From NCBI GenBank assembly GCA_050953365.1, contig JBMNMN010000018.1:1-64000 (forward strand): DNA of 64,000 nt, in the 5' to 3' direction. Position 1 is the first letter of the stretch; each line of letters starts with the position of its first letter. Below the pieces are notes generated by a model. The model was not told the DNA's origin, made no database searches, and worked only from the letters and a program-made list of their open reading frames with translations. The position numbers and the translations under genes are program-made. Below, piece by piece: positions 59,845 through 64,000 of the stretch. The DNA is from UBA1426 sp050953365 (GTDB lineage Bacteria; Bacillota; Clostridia; Peptostreptococcales; Anaerovoracaceae).

Positions 59845-60075
59845 ATGGTAGAGTTAGTTGAAACGATTGCAAAATCGTTAGTCGATCATCCGGAAGCCGT
59901 GGAAGTTCGTGAAGTGGAGGGACGAACAGCCAGCGTCATCGAGCTCCGAGTCGCCCCTGCGGATATGGGAAAGGTAATAGGAAAGCAGGGCCGCATTGCG
60001 AAATCCATACGGACGGTGGTCAAAGCTGCGGCAACAAAAGCAAACAAGAGAGTTGCTGTCGAGATTGTACAATAA
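59845..60075 (+). CDS. khpA: KhpA, KH-domain RNA-binding protein
   Basis: This 76-residue protein is a single KH domain with the RNA-binding loop GKQG (VIGKQGRIAKSI near residue 46). KhpA pairs with KhpB/Jag and influences cell elongation and RNA metabolism in Firmicutes. It is 18 bases after rpsP; a 210-base gap with a hairpin separates it from rimM. Confidence 0.95.
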   Translation: MVELVETIAKSLVDHPEAVEVREVEGRTASVIELRVAPADMGKVIGKQGRIAKSIRTVVKAAATKANKRVAVEIVQ

Positions 60076-60086
60076 TACTTTTAATG

Positions 60087-60131
60087 AATTGCCGATGAGG
60101 GTGTTTCCGGAAACATTATCATCGGCAATTG
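60087..60131 (+). other. Hairpin after khpA
   Basis: AATTGCCGATGA pairs with TCATCGGCAATT, and an inner GTTTCC/GGAAAC also pairs. No T-run follows, so it is more likely a processing or attenuation structure than a full terminator, allowing read-through to rimM. Confidence 0.6.
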
Positions 60132-60153
60132 CGCCATAGGGGTAGATCCTAAG

Positions 60154-60186
60154 TCGGTAAAAGGTTCACGGTCTCTCACGAAATAC
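60154..60186. repeat. Possible remnant of the 11.4-kb hairpin repeat
   Basis: About 25 of 32 bases match the right half of the repeat at 11395-11764, including an exact AGGTTCACGGT and a conserved GA.ATAC end. The matching left half was not found, so this would be a decayed half copy. Weak evidence. Confidence 0.35.
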
Positions 60187-60285
60187 GTTTTGGCAGATCC
60201 GGATTAACTTATAGATTATTAGAAGCCAAAGAGCAGATCGTTGGTGAGAAGAGCGATGTAAATTGGCGGGCGGGTAGGCAGGTTT

Positions 60286-60798
60286 ATGGAGAAGGATTTG
60301 GAGAAATTAAGGTTAGGGCGGGTGACCGGCGCCGTTGGCCTGAAAGGGGAACTGCGCGTCTATCCCTATACCGATTACAAAGAGAAATTCGAAGAAATTG
60401 ATTACGTGCTTATGGACGACCTTCGCTTTTCAATCGAAAATGTCCGTTATATGAAGGAAATGGCCATCCTTAAGCTTTCCGGCATTGATGACAGAACAGC
60501 GGCGGAGGCATGTAAAGGCAAGGATCTTTTCCTATTCCGAAAGGATGCGCCTCCTCTTCCGGAAGACACCTATTATGTGAAGGATCTCATAGGACTTTCG
60601 GTGGTGGATGAAGACGGCAAATGCATAGGCCGGCTGAAGGAAGTGATCCTGAACGAAGCCCAAGACATTTATATGATAGAGCCGGAAGACGGGGGCAAAC
60701 CTTTTCCCGTTCCCGCGGTGAATGAGTTCATCAAAGAGGTGGACTTGCAAAAAGGAACTATTACCGTTCGGCTGATTGAGGGGCTGCGAGAATTATGA
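60286..60798 (+). CDS. rimM: Ribosome maturation factor RimM
   Basis: This 170-residue protein helps assemble the 30S head and binds S19. The N-terminal beta-barrel starts LRLGRVTGAVGLKGELRV and the C-terminal PRC barrel contains YVKDLIGLSVVD and FPVPAVNEFIKEVD. The end overlaps trmD by four bases. Confidence 0.96.
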   Translation: MEKDLEKLRLGRVTGAVGLKGELRVYPYTDYKEKFEEIDYVLMDDLRFSIENVRYMKEMAILKLSGIDDRTAAEACKGKDLFLFRKDAPPLPEDTYYVKDLIGLSVVDEDGKCIGRLKEVILNEAQDIYMIEPEDGGKPFPVPAVNEFIKEVDLQKGTITVRLIEGLREL

Positions 60799-61544
60799 GA
60801 ATAGACGTACTCACTTTGTTTCCTCAGATGTTTACTCCCGTAACGGAGCACAGCATTATAGGGAGGGCGGTAGCCAATCATATTATCGATATACGGCTTT
60901 TGGATATACGGGATTACACTCTGGACAAGCATAACAGGACCGACGATACGCCTTACGGAGGCGGAGCGGGGATGGTCATGAGCCCGGAACCCGTGTTTCG
61001 AGCATTAGAAGCTATCGGAACCGATGGAGGCAGATTAATCTATATGTCGCCGAAAGGAAGGCTGCTGGACGGAGAGCTGATCGAGGAATTATCCAAAGAA
61101 GAGCGGCTGATATTGCTGTGCGGTCACTACGAAGGCGTAGACCAGAGAATAATCGATTATTGGCAGATGGAAGAGGTTTCTGTGGGAGACTACATCTTGA
61201 CGGGAGGGGAGCTTCCCTCCATGATTTTGATCGATGCGGTGGGAAGGTTGTTGCCCGATGTGCTCGGCAGCAGCGAGTCCCACAAAGAAGAGTCCATCTA
61301 TTCCGGCCTTTTGGAGTACCCTCAGTACACAAAGCCGAGAAGTTTCAGAGAGATGCAGGTTCCTGAAGTACTGGTTTCGGGGAACCACAACTTGATTCAT
61401 TTATGGAAATACGAACAGGCATTGCTTCTCACCTGTAAACGGAGGCCGGATCTCTTTCAGGCTTATCTCGAAAAAGAAAAAACCCTGAACAAGCAGGAAA
61501 AAGCGGTGTTGGAGCGGGTGCTGAAAATCTGTAACACTCTGTGA
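60795..61544 (+). CDS. trmD: tRNA (guanine-37-N1)-methyltransferase
   Basis: This 249-residue SPOUT enzyme methylates G37 to prevent frameshifting. Motifs are the N-terminal RIDVLTLFPQMF, the knot loops LCGHYEGVDQRI near residue 112 and SVGDYILTGGELP near 131, and the catalytic aspartate in DVLGSSESHKEE. rplS, the usual next gene, is missing; instead an HlyD-like gene overlaps by four bases. Confidence 0.97.
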   Translation: MRIDVLTLFPQMFTPVTEHSIIGRAVANHIIDIRLLDIRDYTLDKHNRTDDTPYGGGAGMVMSPEPVFRALEAIGTDGGRLIYMSPKGRLLDGELIEELSKEERLILLCGHYEGVDQRIIDYWQMEEVSVGDYILTGGELPSMILIDAVGRLLPDVLGSSESHKEESIYSGLLEYPQYTKPRSFREMQVPEVLVSGNHNLIHLWKYEQALLLTCKRRPDLFQAYLEKEKTLNKQEKAVLERVLKICNTL

Positions 61545-62524
61545 GGTATTCCATACTCGAAATTTCTCTACTGATGCGTTATAATAATCTTATGCAGAAG
61601 AGAAAAAAGGTGAAGGCAAAAAAAATACTGCTGTACCTTTTTATTATCGCGGTTCTGGTTCTTGCCGTCATTATTTACGTCTATCCCATGGTGACGGGAG
61701 CTCTGACTCAGACTTCGATAGTGGAGTACGGCAACCTGCAGGTCACCGCCGACGCGACCTGTTATTTCATTCGAAGTGAAACCGTCGTGACGGCAACCTC
61801 TTCGGGAAACATTCAGTATTATTTCGAAGAAGGCCAACTGGTGCGCAAAGGAACTAAGGTTGTAGACATCGTTCCTTCCGGGGGAAGTTATGTTGCTGCG
61901 GGAAACAGCGTCATCAGCTATTACATTGACGGATTTGAAGGAATGTTTTCGCCGGAAAACATAACCTCTCTGAAAAGGGATAAAGTTGAATCTCTGGAGA
62001 TTCAAGTTAACAATACCCGCAGGGATTATGCCGTTTCCGGAGAGCCTGTCTATAAAGAGATGGACAACGGCGCCTGGTATGTGGCTCTTTGGGCAGAGCC
62101 GGAAGATGTGATCAAATACAAGAAAGGCGGCGCGGTTTATTTGAACTTGCCGTTAGGCCAGGTGAAGGGAACCACTTATGATATCATTGACGCTGGCGAT
62201 TCATGGCTGGTACTTCTGCAATTTAACAGATATTACGAAGATTTGCCCAAGCTCCGAAAACTGGATGCGGAAATCATAACCTCGGATTATGAGGGTCTTA
62301 TCATTGCAAATAAGAGTATTACCACTATGGACGGAAAGCCGGGGGTTTACGTCAAGGACATAAGCGGAGAATTCATCTTTACGCCGGTTTCCGTAATTGC
62401 CAGCGACGGGGAATACTCTTTGGTGGAAAGTTCTTTCTATTACGAGAAATCGGGGGAGGAAACCGTAAAAGTCAAAACGGTAAATCCCTACGACGAAATA
62501 TTGAACCATCCGGAGAAGAAGTGA
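61541..62524 (+). CDS. HlyD-like membrane protein of the sepF cluster
   Basis: This protein of up to 327 residues has one N-terminal helix (about residues 28-50) and an extracellular part with two lipoyl-like half motifs (SSGNIQYYFEEGQLVRKG and the later barrel), as annotated for HlyD-family efflux adaptors. In Clostridia such genes commonly stand before yggS-sepF, hinting at a cell-division or envelope role and not classic export. The start is uncertain: GTG at 61541 overlaps the trmD stop, while ATGs at 61574 and 61592 give a more usual short basic N-terminus (QKRKKVKAKK), none with a clear ribosome site. Confidence 0.75.
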   Translation: MRYSILEISLLMRYNNLMQKRKKVKAKKILLYLFIIAVLVLAVIIYVYPMVTGALTQTSIVEYGNLQVTADATCYFIRSETVVTATSSGNIQYYFEEGQLVRKGTKVVDIVPSGGSYVAAGNSVISYYIDGFEGMFSPENITSLKRDKVESLEIQVNNTRRDYAVSGEPVYKEMDNGAWYVALWAEPEDVIKYKKGGAVYLNLPLGQVKGTTYDIIDAGDSWLVLLQFNRYYEDLPKLRKLDAEIITSDYEGLIIANKSITTMDGKPGVYVKDISGEFIFTPVSVIASDGEYSLVESSFYYEKSGEETVKVKTVNPYDEILNHPEKK

Positions 62525-62525
62525 A

Positions 62526-63224
62526 ATGAATCAAATAAAATTGAACATCGATCAGATTAGAGAAAAGATAAAAGAAGCGGCCGCCCGGGCAGGAAGAGAC
62601 CCGGAGGAAGTGCTGCTCATTGCTGTTACAAAAACCCGCACTCCCGATGAAATCAATGCGGCCATCGATGCGGGGATCACCGATATCGGGGAAAACAAGG
62701 TCCAGGAGATCTTGGATAAATACGATGAAGTAAAAGCCGTACGTTGGCATATGATTGGACATCTGCAGACAAATAAGGTAAAATATATCATCGATAAAGT
62801 TGCGCTGATCCATTCCGTAGATTCGGTCAGATTAGCACAGGAGATAGACAAGAGAGCGGCGCAACACAACAAAACAATGGATGTGCTGATTCAGATAAAT
62901 GTGGCCGAGGAAGAGACCAAGTTCGGCATACGTCCCGAAGATACGGAACAACTGATCCGGGAAATTTTGGAGAAATGCCCAAATGTACGGATAAAAGGGT
63001 TGATGAGTATTGTGCCCTTTGAGGAAGATCCGGAAATGGTGCGGGGTTATTTTGCCGAAATGACAAACTTGTACCGGAAATATGGCGCAATCGAACATGA
63101 GAGGCTGGATTTCCGATACCTGTCCATGGGCATGTCCAATGACTATCAAGTTGCCATCGAAGAAGGCGCAAGTGTCGTAAGGCTCGGAACGTCTATCTTT
63201 GGTGAACGAAACTACAATTTATAA
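62526..63224 (+). CDS. yggS: YggS family pyridoxal-phosphate homeostasis protein
   Basis: This 232-residue protein has the alanine-racemase-like barrel without the second domain. The PLP lysine lies in LIAVTKTRTPDE near residue 37, with IGENKVQEIL, WHMIGHLQTNK and SMGMSNDY typical of the family. It buffers PLP in the cell. Two bases separate it from the HlyD-like gene, and sepF follows after 19 bases. Confidence 0.95.
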   Translation: MNQIKLNIDQIREKIKEAAARAGRDPEEVLLIAVTKTRTPDEINAAIDAGITDIGENKVQEILDKYDEVKAVRWHMIGHLQTNKVKYIIDKVALIHSVDSVRLAQEIDKRAAQHNKTMDVLIQINVAEEETKFGIRPEDTEQLIREILEKCPNVRIKGLMSIVPFEEDPEMVRGYFAEMTNLYRKYGAIEHERLDFRYLSMGMSNDYQVAIEEGASVVRLGTSIFGERNYNL

Positions 63225-63243
63225 ACAAGCGAGGAGTATGAAA

Positions 63244-63747
63244 ATGGGGGATGGTTTTTTCAGTAAACTGAAGGTCCTGATTGGAATCGAAGAGATTGAA
63301 GAGGATGAGATGGAGGAGGAAGCCCCAAAGAACGTGGTGGAGCGACAAACCGTCGATCCTCGCGGTCCTGCCGGATTGCCGCGCAACGATGCCAGGAACC
63401 TTAAAGAGAACAAGGACAGCAGGGTTCTGCCCTTAAACAACAGAGCCACCGGGCCGAATCAGTTCAAAATGATCGTCATCGAACCTCAAGGATTTGATGA
63501 GTGCCCCAAGCTGGTAGACAGCCTGAAGGCAAAGAAGCCTGTCATTATCAACCTTGAAAAGATCGAAACGGACACGGCGAGAAAGATATTTGATTTTCTC
63601 AGCGGCGCCACTTACGCATTGAACGGTAACGTGCAGAAAGTGGCAAACAACATCTTTATCTTTGCCCCGGAAAATGTGGATGTAGCAGCTTACATCGATC
63701 AGCAGGCACCGGGTCGTACGACCACTATCAACAATCCTTGGAGGTAG
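63244..63747 (+). CDS. sepF: Cell division protein SepF
   Basis: This 167-residue protein has an N-terminal amphipathic membrane-binding helix (GDGFFSKLKVLIGIEE), an acidic and basic linker, and the SepF core (residues about 75-155) containing RPKAFDEC-like QGFDECPKLVDSLKAKKPVIINLE and DFLSGATYAL. SepF anchors FtsZ to the membrane. The start at 63244 is seven bases after GAGGAG; ATG at 63238 is too close to it. Confidence 0.93.
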   Translation: MGDGFFSKLKVLIGIEEIEEDEMEEEAPKNVVERQTVDPRGPAGLPRNDARNLKENKDSRVLPLNNRATGPNQFKMIVIEPQGFDECPKLVDSLKAKKPVIINLEKIETDTARKIFDFLSGATYALNGNVQKVANNIFIFAPENVDVAAYIDQQAPGRTTTINNPWR

Positions 63748-63750
63748 CGG

Positions 63751-64000
63751 ATGACAATTTTCTTTATTCAAGTAATCAACCTGTTTTTTCAAGTTATCAT
63801 TTATCTTATCCTGGGAAGGGCGATTATGAGTTGGTTTGTTCGCCCGGGAGATCGGATATATCCGCTCTATATGAGTATTATTCGGCTTACAGAACCGCTT
63901 TTGGCGCCTTTTAGGAATCTGTCAAATCGGTTTATGGGGAACAGCGGCGTTGACTTTTCACCGCTGCTTGCGATTTTTGCCATCTACATTTTAAGGCGTT
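63751..64000 (+). CDS. YggT family membrane protein, cut by the window end
   Basis: The first 83 codons of a YggT-family protein are visible: a hydrophobic helix (IFFIQVINLFFQVIIYLILGRAIMSWF), the loop with RLTEPLLAPFR and a second helix beginning at the window edge. YggT genes follow sepF in Firmicutes and are linked to cell division. Three bases separate it from the sepF stop, and GGAGG lies inside the end of sepF as ribosome site. Confidence 0.88.
   Translation, partial: MTIFFIQVINLFFQVIIYLILGRAIMSWFVRPGDRIYPLYMSIIRLTEPLLAPFRNLSNRFMGNSGVDFSPLLAIFAIYILRR

Overview
The window is chromosomal DNA of a strictly anaerobic Gram-positive bacterium, most likely a member of Clostridia close to the Anaerovorax / 'Clostridium aminobutyricum' group. 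The main reasons are a complete 4-hydroxybutyrate-to-crotonyl-CoA gene set (abfD, abfT, abfH) whose dehydratase closely follows the clostridial sequence as I remember it, oxygen-sensitive iron-sulfur and flavin electron-transfer proteins, a B12-dependent ribonucleotide reductase, a membrane pyrophosphatase, strong AGGAGG ribosome sites, and the Firmicutes order ylxM-ffh-rpsP-khpA-rimM-trmD followed by yggS-sepF-yggT. The family assignment is inference.

Layout. 0.1-5.4 kb: a three-gene operon for a soluble NAD(P)/ferredoxin complex that looks like a Sporomusa-type (Stn) electron-bifurcating transhydrogenase. 5.5-6.35 kb (minus): thiT behind a TPP riboswitch. 6.5-11.3 kb: a NifU-like gene, then abfD, a small Cys-rich unknown, abfT and abfH, with a near-perfect sigma-54 promoter in front of abfD; rpoN itself lies at 34.2 kb. 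11.4-11.8 kb: three copies of a hairpin repeat, then an EFR1-type ferredoxin. 12.7-16.6 kb: aconitase, isocitrate dehydrogenase-like and GntR genes behind a promoter that carries a likely GntR operator. 16.8-19.8 kb: nrdJ and a cytidylate-kinase-like gene. 20-24.9 kb: an RND efflux pair and a TetR regulator. 25.1-28.2 kb: an NCS1 permease and a hydantoinase/dihydropyrimidinase. 28.4-32.5 kb: nth, aroD, ridA, then hom and a SEC-C gene on the minus strand, then trmL. 32.5-34.1 kb: a Na/Pi cotransporter.

34.2-40.4 kb: rpoN, gap, pgk, tpiA, eno, secG. 40.5-42.5 kb: membrane pyrophosphatase. 42.9-45.3 kb: a MalT-like LuxR regulator whose DNA-binding domain is in the -1 frame, joined exactly at an A_AAA_AAC heptamer. 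45.6-47.5 kb: a small membrane protein gene and an intact IS1182-family element that has landed in, and duplicated, the hairpin of that gene's terminator. 47.5-49.6 kb: niaR-niaP for niacin uptake. 49.6-50.2 kb: an array of GCAACCG inverted repeats and an Asn/Gly-repeat lipoprotein. 50.3-56.4 kb: a CBS protein, rnr, trkA-trkH (minus) and a metallo-hydrolase. 56.5-57.4 kb: a GNAT acetyltransferase and a 139-bp tandem duplication. 57.5-64 kb: the SRP/ribosome-maturation operon continuing into an HlyD-like gene, yggS, sepF and a truncated yggT.

How it fits together. The abf genes convert succinate semialdehyde (for example from 4-aminobutyrate) to crotonyl-CoA. The transhydrogenase can balance NADH, NADPH and ferredoxin for that fermentation. 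The pyrophosphatase recovers energy from PPi as an ion gradient, and Trk and Na/Pi systems could use such gradients. No tRNA, rRNA or CRISPR array was recognised.
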